Positions 12,601-25,249 of a stretch of 64,000 bases of DNA are shown in pieces. This DNA comes from Ipomoea triloba. Lineage: Eukaryota; Streptophyta; Magnoliopsida; Solanales; Convolvulaceae. The notes beneath the pieces were generated by a model that made no database searches, was not told the origin of the DNA, and saw only the letters and a program-made list of their open reading frames with translations. The DNA lies in assembly GCF_003576645.1 (NCBI RefSeq), contig NC_044930.1:6126711-6190710 (forward strand), read 5' to 3'. The translations under genes were made by a program, and so were the position numbers. Position 1 is the first letter of the stretch; each line of letters opens with the position of its first letter.

Positions 12601-14752
12601 CTGAACTCTGATAACTAAGTCTAGATTTGAACCTTATATCAGTGTTAATATTTTCTTTTGGTTGCAGGGGATAGCAACATACTGCAAAAAGCAACAATGC
12701 AATTTGAGTGAATTAGACCATAATGATGGTCTGGTTATAGATGTCTACAAAGTTATGGGAGACTTTAGAGCTACTGGTGATTGTTTTGATTCTAACCATA
12801 TCAAAACTTCTTGTGATATCACGGAGGCAATTCATAGCCTGAGCTTTCCTTATTTGCGACGATGTGCACTACTGTGGAAATTAATTCATTCTTCAACCTT
12901 GGTTCCATTTAGTGAAGGGTCTTGCATGTCAGATGGATTATCAAAATCAACAGATGAGATGATGCAAAGTGCTGAGGATTCTACAGAGGATCTCTTAGAA
13001 ATAGGAAAACTGGAGAAAATATTTAAAATTCCCCGACTTGATATTGTTCTTAATGATGAATTTTTACGGTTTGTAGTTCCGAGATGGTTCCGGTGTCTTT
13101 CCGAGTTTCAAGATTGTAATAAACAGTGTGTTCTGTATTCCACCCCTGCTGTCCCATTCAGATTAATGGTTTTGCCTCATCTTTATCAGGATTTGTTGCA
13201 AAGGTTAGTTTCTTTAAATTTCATAAATTATTTATCCATTTTCTTTCAAAGATCCAACTGGTTTTGTCGGTTTTTTTTAAAGGTATATTAAGCAGCATTG
13301 CCCTGACTGTGGGAGTGTTCCTGAGGAACCTGCATTATGCCTGCTTTGTGGTAGACTGTGCTCGCCATCCTGGAGAACATGCTGCAGGTTTGGACACATC
13401 TTCTGCATGTTACTTTTAATTTCTATGCTCTTGAAGGATCATTGATGCAGTTTGTTTTAATCTCAAGGCAAAACAGTTGCCAAGTTCATGCACTGGCCTG
13501 TGGTGCTGGTACTGGGGTGTTCTTGTTAATTCGAGTAAGTTTTAGGACTTTCCTTTTCACACAGATCTCTATTTGTTGCATATTTTCATCTTTGCTTTTA
13601 ACATTACCAAAAAAAGAAAAACAAACAAACAAAGAGGAAATCACCATTTTGGTCCCTCAATTGTTTCCCAACTGTCAATGTAGTTCCTAGTTTTCAATTT
13701 AAACTAATTTTATCCTCGAATTGTTTAAAATTTCGTCAAGTAAACCCTTCAAGGATCAAATTGACGAAATTTTAAACAATTCAAGGATCAAATTAGTTGA
13801 AATTGAAAACTAGGGACTACATTGACAATTGGGAAACAATTGAGGGACCAAAATGGTGATTTCCCAACAAACAAACAAACAAACAACAATGAGGTCACTT
13901 CTTGTTGTCATTGTAGAAAACCACAATCTTGCTTCAAAGGTCTGCTCGTCAAGCACTGTGGCATTCCCCTTACTTGGATGCATTTGGTGAAGAGGTAATC
14001 TGGTTATTTTATCAATAGCTAATTAGCTATCCCTGATAGTGCATCTTGATTTTACGTTTTAACTTGAAGTTACATTCTCAATCAATGCTGATCTCACTTT
14101 TTTTTTCTTTTCCAACAATTTGTAGGACATTGAGATGCATAGAGGGAAGCCATTGTATCTGAATGAGGAACGCTATGCAGCTCTAACGCATATGGTATTT
14201 AGAAGCACTATATTACCCTTGCTGCTTTTGACAGTTTTTATTTGCATGCAGTTTGGTGGTATAATTATTTGTAATTGAGATGGATTTTACTTGAAAGAAA
14301 AAATTGTAATAAAGACTGAAAAGGTTGAACAAACAGAGAAAATGCCCAAGATCTTGAGAATTGCTAGGATATATCTTTTTCAAGAAAAATATAAAATTTG
14401 ACATAGTATTTCCAGGAATATGTTAAATATTTGGTTTTTGTTTCTCAGTACATATGATGAATGATGAGCTCATTTTTTTAATCTTTCTTCTTCCCCTGAA
14501 TTAGTTTAACTAGTTCACTTAAAAATATTACAATGAATGGAACTTTTTTTCCCGTATTTGTAGAGTTTTATGCCCATCAAATCTTAAGAAATGCATCCAC
14601 AAGCTTCGCTATAACTGTTACTTAAAAGTAATTCTCTTCTTGCTGCATGCTAACATTGTATCATTTTGTTATTCTAGGTGGCTTCTCATGGCCTTGATCG
14701 AAGTTCCAAGGTGCTCCGTCAAACATCTGTTGGTGCCTTTTTCATGCTTTAG
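3621..14752 (+). CDS. PRT6: E3 ubiquitin ligase PROTEOLYSIS6 (PRT6), N-degron recognin
   Basis: PRT6 recognises N-terminal basic residues and ubiquitinates the protein in the Arg/N-degron pathway. Its targets include group VII ERFs in oxygen sensing. Exons: 3621-3689, 4007-5122, 6059-7200, 7343-7483, 8879-9122, 9223-9930, 10423-10623, 10727-11409, 11509-11560, 11646-12246, 12373-12581, 12668-13203, 13283-13387, 13468-13534, 13917-13994, 14126-14194, 14678-14752. All phases join, giving 2031 aa (Arabidopsis: about 2000). A UBR box with its Cys/His set spans residues 125-193. A split RING starts with TCSLC (about 1187), continues with SSCGHAVHQGC (about 1412) and ends at CPVC (about 1457). A C-terminal Cys-rich module starts near YIKQHCPDCG (about 1901), and the protein ends SVGAFFML. 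The start gives MDIDSPPS and then the conserved LGVPKENLEQLQPG. The gene looks intact. Family assignment is very secure; the first exon is the least certain part. Confidence 0.96.
13636..13864. repeat. Foldback (MITE-like) element in PRT6 intron 14
   Basis: The two arms are near-perfect inverted copies. The left end reads GGAAATCACCATTTTGGTCC and the right end is its reverse complement, with the centre near 13745-13765. CAAA repeats flank both sides, so a target duplication cannot be told from the simple repeat. It lies wholly between the exons ending at 13534 and starting at 13917, and so would be transcribed as a hairpin in the pre-mRNA. Confidence 0.85.
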
Positions 14753-15160
14753 CTTCAATCATTGTCATAGCAATGTTCTAATAGAGGTATGCTGCTGAAG
14801 TTGGATTATGCAGTCAATTCATCTCACTTTTTTTCTTTCTTTAACAATTGATATTTATCTTAATTTGATTTTATGGTACAAGCAGGTAAAAGAATTCTAA
14901 AAGTTGTGTCAGATGCTATGGGGCTGCTGTCCATATTTCCAAGTTTTGGTTCAAATGCAAGAGGATCCACAAGTGAGTGTTGTCCATTATGGTCACATGT
15001 ACAGCATATTTAGGTTGGTGGAATTTTTCAATTTAGTTAATAGAGAACTGTTACCTTTGAGTAGTTTTGCCATTTTGGTTAGGGTAAACACTTTTTTGTG
15101 CTAAGCAATGAAATCTGACATTTGAAGCTTTGAATTTGGCTTACCAAACTACCATATGAA
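14753..15160. other. PRT6 3' UTR and downstream DNA
   Basis: This follows the PRT6 stop. It probably holds the 3' UTR, perhaps with further splicing (a possible acceptor at about 14885). No separate gene was seen; the frame at 14904-15104 has no family resemblance. Confidence 0.5.
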
Positions 15161-15637
15161 TAGGAATGGCAAAAGCTTAACCCCGACTTTGCTCCCCTTC
15201 AAGGGGTGGGGAACACAGCCCTGACTAGGTTTATCAGTTTATGCTTATTGGCCCCCACCATGAATGAACTACATAAATTTTGAAACAGATAAAACAAGAC
15301 ACAGAATAGTGTTAATAATACACTAACAAATATATAATTAAGAAATTAGAGGTTAAAGGGCCCAAAAAGGGGAGAGATCTACACTTGTTTCCATTGATAT
15401 GCAACCATTGCCGAATACCTTAACCAGCAAAATGTTAGTACTGATGTTGCCCTTCTGATTCTTCTTTTGGCCACAGACATGACATCTACGTTGCAACTTT
15501 GGGAGACTTCTTTATGGTCTGTGTGTGTGTATGTGTGTGTGTCAGGGTGGGGTGCGGTGAAGAGGGTACTCCCCCATATAATTGTTGGGGAAGGGAATCG
15601 ATTTCCCCAACAGATTTGGGCTAAATTGCCACCCCTA
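15161..15637. mobile_element. hAT-like non-autonomous element
   Basis: The left end TAGGAATGGCAA and the right end TTGCCACCCCTA are imperfect inverted repeats of the TAGGGGTGGCAA type known from plant hAT elements. The flanking 8-mers CATATGAA and CATATAAG are similar but not identical, as in an aged 8-bp duplication. The interior has no coding capacity and contains a GT-rich microsatellite near 15522-15543. Confidence 0.55.
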
Positions 15638-16397
15638 CATATAAGGAGTTGTGCATAGAGGAAGTTTAAGTATTTTTATACTTGAAGGTGTATATGTGCA
15701 TCGCTTTCTTCTTTAAGTAACACATTTTTGTGTGGCAGATATCTATGTGGGAGATAAGTCTGGTTTCCTTTTGCCAGGGCGCAGTGGCAGCTGGTTTGCG
15801 AGGCTGCAAACATACTGCCGCATATTCTGCTGTATAGTTGTGCATATGCAAAAAAAATTAGTCTGTCAATTTGTAATCTATTCACCTTCTCATCTCTAAG
15901 TGAGCTATATATTAACTTTACTTTGCTTGGGCTCTTTACTCTTTACTCAACCGGTTTCTTAGCTTTCTAAAATATTGCATTGGTTCCTTATAGTGACAAT
16001 TGTAGTCCAATCAATAAAAGTCATAAATTTATAATGCCTAGGGCTGAATTAGCTCTGGTTTTTGTTTTGTTTTTTAAAAATTTTAAATAGGATCTGTCTC
16101 TCCCAAACGTGGCAGGGTTATGTCTAAACTCGGATTCTGGGAAAATCCATGCTTCTATTCCTTTTCCTTTCATTGCTCTCATTCTAAACTCGGATTTAAA
16201 TTAATATAGCTTATGTCTTTCTTTCAAAAAATAATAAATTAAATAGGTTCTTTTGAGGTAGACAACATTGGCGATGAGTTATTTTATTTTAAAAATCTTC
16301 TCACTATGTATATAGTTGGATTAAATTTAAAATGTTTATATCCATTGATGTCTATATCCATTGGTAAGGTTGATGAATCGAGTTTCAATATAATTTG

Positions 16398-16488
16398 TTT
16401 ACTATTATTTGCATCATTACCAACTTTCATAATCATTTGATTGGTTTGAAATTTATTTACTATTATTTGCATCATTACCAACTTTCAT
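16398..16488. repeat. Direct repeat, 33-bp unit, two copies
   Basis: The unit, beginning TTTACTATTATTTGCATCAT, occurs at 16398-16430 and 16456-16488 with no difference seen. This looks like a recent local duplication in AT-rich DNA. Confidence 0.85.
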
Positions 16489-17345
16489 ATCATTTCATTT
16501 CTATTCAATTGATAATCATTTTTTTTAGTTACAATTACCGTACAATTTCATCTAATATTATTCCAAATGAATGAAAGTTATAGTTGTAGCCATGAAATTT
16601 ATTTTTATTACATTATAATAATGAATTTTATTATGAAGTAGTTGAAAAAATGGATATGAAGTAGTTGAAAGAATGGAACATGTTGTTATCTCATGTGGAT
16701 TCTTTATTGAACAAAACTATATTAGAACTATCAAATTTGCTTTAATTAACCAAGATTTCAATAAACTAAATTAGAACCATAAATTTTGCTTTCTCTAACC
16801 AAGATTAGGAAAGAGAAGTGATGTACAAGCAAGTCCTAATCCATTTTACACGCAAGACAATCATATGAGTATATAACTCAAGTCAAATAATTAGTTGTAG
16901 AATTGCAACAACAAAATGACATCCAGTGTAGGAAACTCTCTGTAATGTCGTAGGTGTCTAAAGGGTATAATATGAGCTGATCTACCTCATTAGGGTTGTC
17001 TCACTGCAGACTGTAATTTTTGCAGGTCTTTGCCGGTCTACCCACGAACCCACAAGTTAAAATTATTCAACTCTAAGTCCCTAACCTGTTTTATATGCGG
17101 GCTTCGGACTTCACGGGTCAACTTCAATTTTTTTGTTTTGAAAGTATTATAGTATTATTCTATATTATAATAATTTAATCTAATATATACACACACACAC
17201 ACACACAATATTTTGTTAATTTGATAGTTAAAAATTAAAAGATCTTTTTTTACTATAATCGAACATTAAAAAAAGAGTTCTATTACATGGATTCTCAAAT
17301 CTTACTCCCTTATGTGACGGGCACTGATAAGCTATTTTTTCATGT

Positions 17346-17532
17346 GAGTTTCAATACAAGTGTCTACATCAGGAGTAAAAGTTGCTAGTAGAATCCAAGT
17401 AATATTTTCCTACACTGGGTACTCAAAAATGGAGAGGAGCACTAAAAGTTGCTAGTAAAAGTTTCAATACAAGTGTCTACATATAATATTTTCCTTTAAA
17501 AAAAGATGGGTACTCAAAAATGGAGAGGAGCA
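17346..17532. repeat. Imperfect tandem duplication, about 110-bp period
   Basis: The words TTTCAATACAAGTGTCTACA, TAATATTTTCC and GGGTACTCAAAAATGGAGAG occur twice in the same order, with a small insertion or deletion between copies. No coding content. Confidence 0.8.
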
Positions 17533-18652
17533 CACATTGTTACTAGTTCATAAGGGTGAGACACCACACGAATTAGAATTTAGAAGCATTGTATCTTGAT
17601 GAAGAAGCAAGGAAACACACGAGAACATGACAAATTAAAAATTTGTATTAAATTAATAATTACTTGACATTAATATTTTAACTTTCTTTAAATATTTGAT
17701 TACCATGTGATTTTTTTAAATGAGAATACTTATCATAATATAGTCCACGTTTCAACAATTAATAAGTAATATGGTCTGACATTTTTATCAAGAACACTTT
17801 TTTTGTTGGTCTAAAATGAATCTTGAATATGTTTTCAAAAAGAATACACTACAAGAGTCAAGGGTGCACTCCAACTTGTTCATGCGCTATGTATGTTTTC
17901 CAATAACACCTTAGTAGACTGAGATTTGACAATAGAGTGAAATTATTATATGAACAGTAGAGTGAAATTTGACAATGACTGCTCTATATAAATCATTGAA
18001 CTTTCCTTTAGAAAGGCATTATTACCAATTATTAGTCATGAAAAATAATGGGTAAGGACTAAGGAGAATTTCCTAGTGCAGGTAAAAATAACTCACTATG
18101 GTAAAAAATGAAAAAAAAAAATAAAAAAAAATCATTTAGCTAACTGCTAACATCTGGGCAGTGAAGTGTTCTGAGTAGTTGAGAAAGCTTCATCCATTGC
18201 ATCCCAACACAGAATCCATCTCGCATTCTAAACAAAAAAGATGACAGTAAATATTTCAGTCTAAGAGAATTCACTACATCCAGTTTATGCAATAATGCCA
18301 TTATATCCTTATTTCAGAAGAATCAAATTGACACATGATTAAAACGTGGCAACAAACTGCTGCTTGAGACAGCACAACATAGTACGAAACAAACTCCATT
18401 TGCTGTTAGGATATTACCTGTAGATGGGTGGGAAATGTGGGATTCAATGCACGGGGCCACAGCGTCATGTAGGGTTTATTAAAATGTAACGATGTTAAAT
18501 CGCAAGGTTGTTTACCATGCTTGGACTTATGGCCTAACAGTCAACAGATATGAGCAGTTGGACGCTACACCTAACCCAATCTTATTCTTTCATGATAAGA
18601 AACAAGTGAAGACTAGTAGTAAAGCTTAAGTGAAAAATGAACTTACACTAAT

Positions 18653-21600
18653 CTAGGTGATGGCCATCTTTGATTTATGAGGCGAATCCTTGGTCGCCTG
18701 AGAAATCTGTTTTACAGTTGAAGTAGTATCATCAGACTGCTCTTTCTCGAATGCAAACTCAAGCTGCTTCTCCACAGACTTCAAGACAGAAGTACGTTTT
18801 GATTTTAACCGATATGGAGGAGATGCATTATAAACTTGGGTGCTGCTCAGTCCACTGTTATTATATGAAGAATTCCGAGACGGACTTCCATCTTGCAGAC
18901 CAGAGTTTTCTGACATGTCAATCCGTTGCTCCTCAGAAGATGTACGAGGTTTCTTACCATCTACAACCTTTGATGGTGTGATTAACCGAACATCAGTTTT
19001 TCTCTTCCTTAATATAGAGGGTGTATTTGGGAAGCTTTGGGCAGCAATTTTTAGTATAGACTCGGGGGTTTGTCCATACAAATTGCTCCCTTTAAGGCTG
19101 GGTGGTGTTAGAAAAGTAGCAGGTAGCAAACTAGGACTTTGCTGAGATTCATGATGTGCCCAGGGGAGATTTTGATGATCTCTCTCCAGCTGAACATAAC
19201 TATGTAGTTGTGGGGAATCATAGTATACAGTAATGTATGTAGGGATACCAGAAAATGCCAACTTATGTTGCCCGTTTTCATCACTAACTCTGCAGCTCTC
19301 GAACTTTAGATCTGTACTAGAAATAGCATGAATTGTATCAATCCGTTGCGGACACACTGATGACTGCACCTCATATTGAACACTTTCAGAATTAGCAGGC
19401 TTATTCTGCTGAACACTGGTTGAAGCACCCATGTTCATAACCGTGACGGGTGTCCTGGGTTCTTCGTGAACCTTACCGTCTACTTGGAATATACATACAT
19501 CTGTTGTTGCTGGTGACTCCAGGCCAGTTGAATCAGATTGTTTCTTTGAGCACTGAAGCCGCTTATTCTTTGTAACTGTTCTACTGATATCTTTACAACC
19601 ATTTTGGTGGCCATTCTTAGCAGCAGGTGGTAGGTTTCCTGTAGCCAAATAGAAATCCAATTTTTTCTTCAAAGAACTGTTCCAGTGATTCTTTATTGCA
19701 TTATCAGTCCTGTGCAGAAAGAAGTCATCAATATCGGCAGCGAGAGAGAAAGCAGACTGAAATAAACTATAGAGTAGAAATTTTCATGTATTTTCCATGA
19801 CTTGTAACTAAACAAATTGATTAGGACTTGTTATCCAGGTTAAAGCTCAAATTGCCAAATCCCAACCATTTAGTACTACCACCAGTATACTTTCATCAGA
19901 ACTCCATAATAGTCCAACCTCTAATCATATGAAAATACTCCGTAACACCAAAGGGATCAAGAATAAAATTAAATTCATCAAAATATCATGTTCATTGGAA
20001 ATCTGCAAACATGGAATAAGAATAGTGATCTCAGAGTGCTGATAAAGACACGGCCTAGACAAAAGCCATAAAATTGACAATGCCTTTGCCCACACCCAAA
20101 AAAAAAAAGGGTGGAAACAGACGAGAAATGGAATGTGATCCTAGTGAGCATGCAGAAGAACATAGTAAATAATTGATCAGAACTTATGAACACCAACCTA
20201 TACTTGAATGCTTATTTGGTATGAATCATCTAGTTTAGTGAAAAACCAATAAAAACCCCCATCAGCATTCAACATAGCTGTTTTTAGCTATAGTTTGGAT
20301 CAAAGGGTCAAGATGGCTTTAGACAGTGACATTAAAATTGCCATCATACAAGAAAGAAATGCATGGACTGAATACCTTCCAGGTAGGACCTTTGCTATTT
20401 TAGCCCATTTATTCCCATGGACATGATGAGCATTAATGAGTGCTAGCTCCTCCTCTAATGTCCAAGCATCCTTCTTTATATTAGGATTCAAATGATTGTG
20501 CCACCTAAAAAAAGTTTAAGCATAAACCATGCATCAAGCTAATGCACATAGAAGAAAAATCTTGGAAGGTTATTAAAAAAAAAAAAAAAAAAGGGGAGGA
20601 GCTTTGAAGTAGTAAGCTTAAAAGATACGCAAATACGCAATACATAAGACAATACCAGAGTACAAAAATTAGAATTTAAATCCATTACATCTATGTAATG
20701 AAAGCTAACGCTTAAAGACAAAACACGTGCTTCCACAAAGACACCCACACGACAAATACAAATTAAATCATGATTGTGTAACAGTTGAGTTGTGTTTAAA
20801 TAAGCAAGTTGTTTCAAACACACAGCAGTTGCGAAAAGACACCTGTACAAAAATACAAAACCAAAATGTGGTTATGCAACAACTGAATTATATTTAAATA
20901 GATTCAAACAAATAGCAGCTTCGTAGGACGAAATTACTACAATCATAACAAAGATACTTTAGACTTCAAAATGAAAAACTAATAATGATTCATGCCTTAA
21001 ATGGAAACTAACTAAACAAAAGAGAAAAAACTAAAAAACAGAACATTCAAAGTGCAGAAAGATACAAAATTCAAGATAATTCTCTTGAATAGGAGATATA
21101 TGCCATTAATGACATTACCTCTCTCGGCATTGTTTTCCTATTCGACCAGGTAATGACTTTGCAATGATAGACCATTTTGTAGGCCCATACTCCCCTACAA
21201 GTTCAATGATTCTATCATCCTCCTGTAAGAATAACAGCCAAAATTTTGTAGTTACAGATTTGAGAAAACCTCAAATTCTTTAAACTCCATTAATGAGGCT
21301 GATACCAATGCAAAAATGAAGCAAAAACTAGTAATTGACCTCCTGAGTCCAGGGACCTTTTACAAGATCTGGATTTAGAACCTTTTGCCACCGATGCAGG
21401 CATTGTACTTCTGATCTACTGGGAAAGAATTCAGCTGAAAGAGATCAAGTATCAAATCACATTCTTATTACATATTAAAGCATAAAACAAAAATGTATAC
21501 CACAGGCATATATAAGAGAAAATGCAGGCAGCAGATGCAAATTTCCAATAGTTTTAATTACCTATTTTCTTCCAACACTTCCCATTGTATGCTGCAACAG

Positions 21601-22557
21601 CCTTCTTTAACATATCATCCTGTAACAAATCATCATGATGTACTTTAAAAAAATGTAGAACATAATAAAAACAATGCTCTAAATGCATAATTAATGAGAA
21701 TAAAAGGCTTGAGGTGGAGTAAATATTCCTCCAAAAAAATTCCAAAGGTAGTTCATTTTTCAGATCATTATATGTTCATTGAAAGAAACATGCTTACCTC
21801 CTCAGGAGTCCAGCCACCCTTTGCTCGTCTTATAGGACCACTTGCTCTCCTAAAAATTTGAATTTCATGTAGCAATAGTTAATCATTAAGTTATAACCAA
21901 AAGAATAAGTGTCCTTTCTCTATCCATATAAAAAATACTTAAAGATCAAATTATTTGACTACACAACCCAAGGACATTAATGATACATGCACAAGCATTT
22001 CAAATGATAATGAATCTGAATTGTGAATTCATATAGCTGAATAAATCTATAGAGGGAAGAATGGGGCAGCTGAAGCTTAGTGGGACAAGGATAGCATTGA
22101 TCAAGACATATAGCCTAAAATACCATATTGTACTCATTATAAGCTTTAGGTGTTGATAATACTGTTTTATTATTGGGTTGCTCTTTTATATCAGAGCTCC
22201 CCAGATATTCATTCTCAAATTTAGATTCATTTCTGGGAATCATCTAAGTTTAGGTGTTGAATAAAAATATATATATCACAATTCACAAGCATGCAACATT
22301 GTATGCGCCCCAATATAGTTCAGAGCCTGTGGCAAAGTGCCAAAGAAAACATTGTATCACAACAACGAGAAGGCTTCTACTATTCTAAGAATAAAGAGAA
22401 GAGGTCGGTACTGATTCGAAGGTGACGACGTCATGGGGCTAGAGATCTCTGGTGACTTGAAGTTAGTACTCCCACTATTCTCAGAAACTGAAGAACTTGA
22501 AGCAGGTGTTGATTGCTTATTCTCCACCCAGCAATCCTCTGTTCTAGCTTGATCCAT
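18653..22557 (-). CDS. MYB3R: Three-repeat MYB transcription factor (MYB3R3/5-type)
   Basis: R1R2R3 MYB proteins bind MSA elements (core AACGG) in promoters of G2/M genes. MYB3R3/5-type members act mainly as repressors with DREAM-like complexes. Exons in transcript order: 22557-22412, 21849-21798, 21619-21562, 21434-21340, 21222-21119, 20504-20376, 19709-18653. All junctions keep phase, giving 546 aa (Arabidopsis MYB3R5 is of similar length). R1 starts near residue 59 (KGGWTPEED), R2 near 111 (KGPWTQEEDD) and R3 near 163 (KKDAWTLEEE), each with the expected Trp spacing, and R3 ends in the NAIKNHWNSSLKKK block. A conserved SILRKRKTDVR block lies in the C-terminal half. The start is the first ATG (MDQARTED); a frame extension upstream has only TTG. 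The length fits the shorter MYB3R3/5 class, so a repressor role is inferred from family only. Confidence 0.93.
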
Positions 22558-22591
22558 CTTAGGCTCACACCTCAACTTTCAAAACTCAATG

Positions 22592-23000
22592 CTGAATGAG
22601 AAACAATCACCAGTATGAAAAACACAATTCAATAAAAACATGAACTCTTAAACAAATTCCAATTGAACAATAACTAACTGAATCCACCCCTAAAGCTCTA
22701 AAACCCTAACAATAACTAACTTAAACAAACTCCAGCACGTAATCAAGATATCAAGCTAAATCCAGATCTCAAAACCTGATCTTCAGATCAAAAATGAATT
22801 AACCAAACAAAACCAAACCAATAAAACAATCCCTAGCCTTACCTACCAATAAATGCAACAAAAAAACCCCTATCCCGACTAATCAATTGAGGATAGTTTA
22901 AATATCCACAGTTTAACCAACCAAAAATCAGTAAAATTCACTCCCTGGAAATCAAACAGAGCTCTTTCAACGCAGTTTCAATAATTCAACGGTAAACTAA
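22592..23000 (-). other. Probable 5' UTR intron of the MYB3R gene
   Basis: On the minus strand a GTTAGT donor follows CCCGTTTGAG near 23000, and a pyrimidine-preceded acceptor (CTCATTCAG) lies near 22592, just upstream of the ATG at 22557. The stretch between is AT-rich with no coding signal. This is an inference; no transcript evidence is available here. Confidence 0.4.
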
Positions 23001-23144
23001 CCTCAAACGGGAAGGAAAAAATGGCGGGAATTCAGTTCGAGCTCATCGAACCGAAATCCTTGGACCACATCAAACCTCTGAGTCTTCTCCGTAAAAATCG
23101 AAAAGGAAAACAATTGAGCTTTCGCTTCGAAGGAAAAACCTCGC

Positions 23145-23411
23145 CCGTTGAATGAGAATATAAGAGTAAATCTAAATATATATTTATGCGTTAAAAAAGG
23201 TTTTGTATATAACGGATAGCTAAGGGTCACCGACGGTGCCGTCTGTTGTGCCGTTAAGTGTTCGGGTCTGATGATGGGGAGAGCGACTACTAGGAGGTTC
23301 CGTAACGACGCCGTTAACAGTTTCACCCAAAAAAACAAAAAGAAATCAAATATGGTTAAATTGTCGGTCAAGTGCATGGTGTGTAATGCTTCCCGGGCAA
23401 TTTTAGCCGTT
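23145..23411 (-). promoter_or_regulatory. Cluster of AACGG (MSA-core-like) motifs upstream of MYB3R
   Basis: The pentamer AACGG, on either strand, occurs at 23145-23149, 23211-23215, 23251-23255, 23311-23315 and 23407-23411. That is five times in 267 bases of the presumed promoter and leader. AACGG is the core bound by MYB3R proteins, so self-regulation is possible. The flanking bases match the longer MSA consensus only partly. Confidence 0.4.
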
Positions 23412-24965
23412 GATTAAAATCAACCATTCGTGTTTGATACGTTTCTGAACTCTAACTCTCTCTTATATTTTTATTAATTAAAAAATAATAATAATATTTT
23501 ATTACAAATCCAAATTCTAATTTAAAAAATCTCTCCAATAATCCTATGGTCTAGTGGTACAAAATGATTTTTTCAAATTGCTCAATACTACATTGTAGCA
23601 TAGTTAGTTGTACTTAAAAGTTAAAACATAAAACATATTAAAAAAAAAACTCTCAGTATTTATTGTTCGAACCATACGTTTCTAATTTCCGAAGTTGGGA
23701 TTTAAGATTTAACTGCTGAAATGCTGAGATTTGTGCAGTGATTTAAGCGTGGTTTGGAAATACGAAATACGATTTCTGAAAAAAAAATTAAAAAAAAATA
23801 GTATTTAAAAAAATATTTTTTTATAGCGTTTAATTAAAAGTCATAAAATAATTTTTTATTTAGTTAAAAAAATTAAAAATTTATATTTTAGTTCTTTAGT
23901 TTATTTTTTTTTAAATACAAACATTAATCTATTACAAAGTAATTTTTTATAAAATATTAATTATTTTAAATTTTTAATGATAATAATTATTATTATCTAC
24001 AATTATAAATTAAAATCTATAATATTTATCAAGATTAATAATAATAAAAAGATGTAAATAAATACTTTTAAAATTGTAACTTATTATAATAAGGATAAAT
24101 ACATAAATCAACAAATATAATAATTATGAACAAATGAGGCGTTTGATACTTTTCCATCAATTAAATTTATTGGAATAATGGAATATATTCCACGGGATGT
24201 ATTTGATGGGGATAATAACTTTGCAAGAAAAAGTAATTAACATGTTTGGTTTCACCTCAAAAACATACAAATTAAATTAACTATAAAATTAATTAAGATG
24301 TTTGGTTTTGTTTAAGTTTTCTTATTTAAATCTCCAATATATCATTACTATATACAAACATTAAAAAGAAAAAATATATAATGAATAATCGAGAGCTTAA
24401 TAAATCACTTGTAAATTAATAAACTATATGCCAAAAAAAAAAAATATTAGTATGCGGCATGAATATTCAAAAGTCAAAACAGTATGTATGTTAAAAGAGA
24501 CAAATTCATTTGATAAATAGGGTTGTTATCCTTCGTAACATGGGAAGAGACAAATTTATTATATATTATATTTTTAAGAGACTTATAATCCATCACCAAA
24601 AAATGATAAATATGTAACTGAATACACTTGGTGAATTCTTAGTTACTTTTACTTAAAAAATAAAAATAAAAATAAAAAATCATACATCCCCTATGTGGGA
24701 TTTACTTTCCTTGATATCATGAAACTCAAACTTTCTTAAATCAAAAATTTCACCAAAAGTGAAAATAATTTTCTCACCTTTTAAATTCATAGTAGTTATG
24801 CATTTATTCTTTTTGGCACTAATTTATCCTTAAGTATTAACTTTGATTTGGTTACTTAGTCCAACCACCTAGTGTTAATCTCTCCAAAACCCAACAAATA
24901 CGATTCATATTGCAAACGGATAGATAGTTTTGACAGTTGGAACTTGGAAGTAGAAAGTGTAAGGT
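23412..24965. other. AT-rich intergenic stretch, no gene seen
   Basis: Very AT-rich, with many A- and T-runs. A GGTCTAGTGGTAC word at about 23547 resembles a tRNA-type A box, but no matching B box or edges were found. The end toward 25250 probably holds the TIM9 3' UTR. Confidence 0.6.
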
Positions 24966-25249
24966 TTAGGCAAAGCTGCATTTATTCATGTTAATACCAA
25001 AATCAGAAACACTGCCTTCAAATAATACAGATAATGGAGCCGAGACAAGCAAACTTTTCATTCTTTGGCGCCTGCCATATATGGATTTCAAAGAAACAAG
25101 AGTAGACTCGAAAAATCCAAAATCATTCTCAGGAATAAATAACCATTTCCTTCCCAATGAATTAAAAATCTATGAGGGAGGGCAAAACTCCTATTAAGAG
25201 AACATTTTATGCAAACTAGAAATCGTTGTCAGAAACGGGAGGATGTATC

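Larger units (their letters stand above)
15638..18652. other. Intergenic stretch between PRT6 and MYB3R
   Basis: AT-rich and gene-free as far as I can see. It holds an (AC)n tract near 17189-17208 and the two small duplications listed separately. The last few hundred bases probably contain the 3' UTR of the minus-strand MYB3R gene. Confidence 0.6.

Noticed and set aside
23546..23690. Possible SINE with GGTCTAGTGGTAC
   Set aside because: Only an A-box-like word is present; the putative B box (TGTTCGAACCA) is too far away and no edges were seen.
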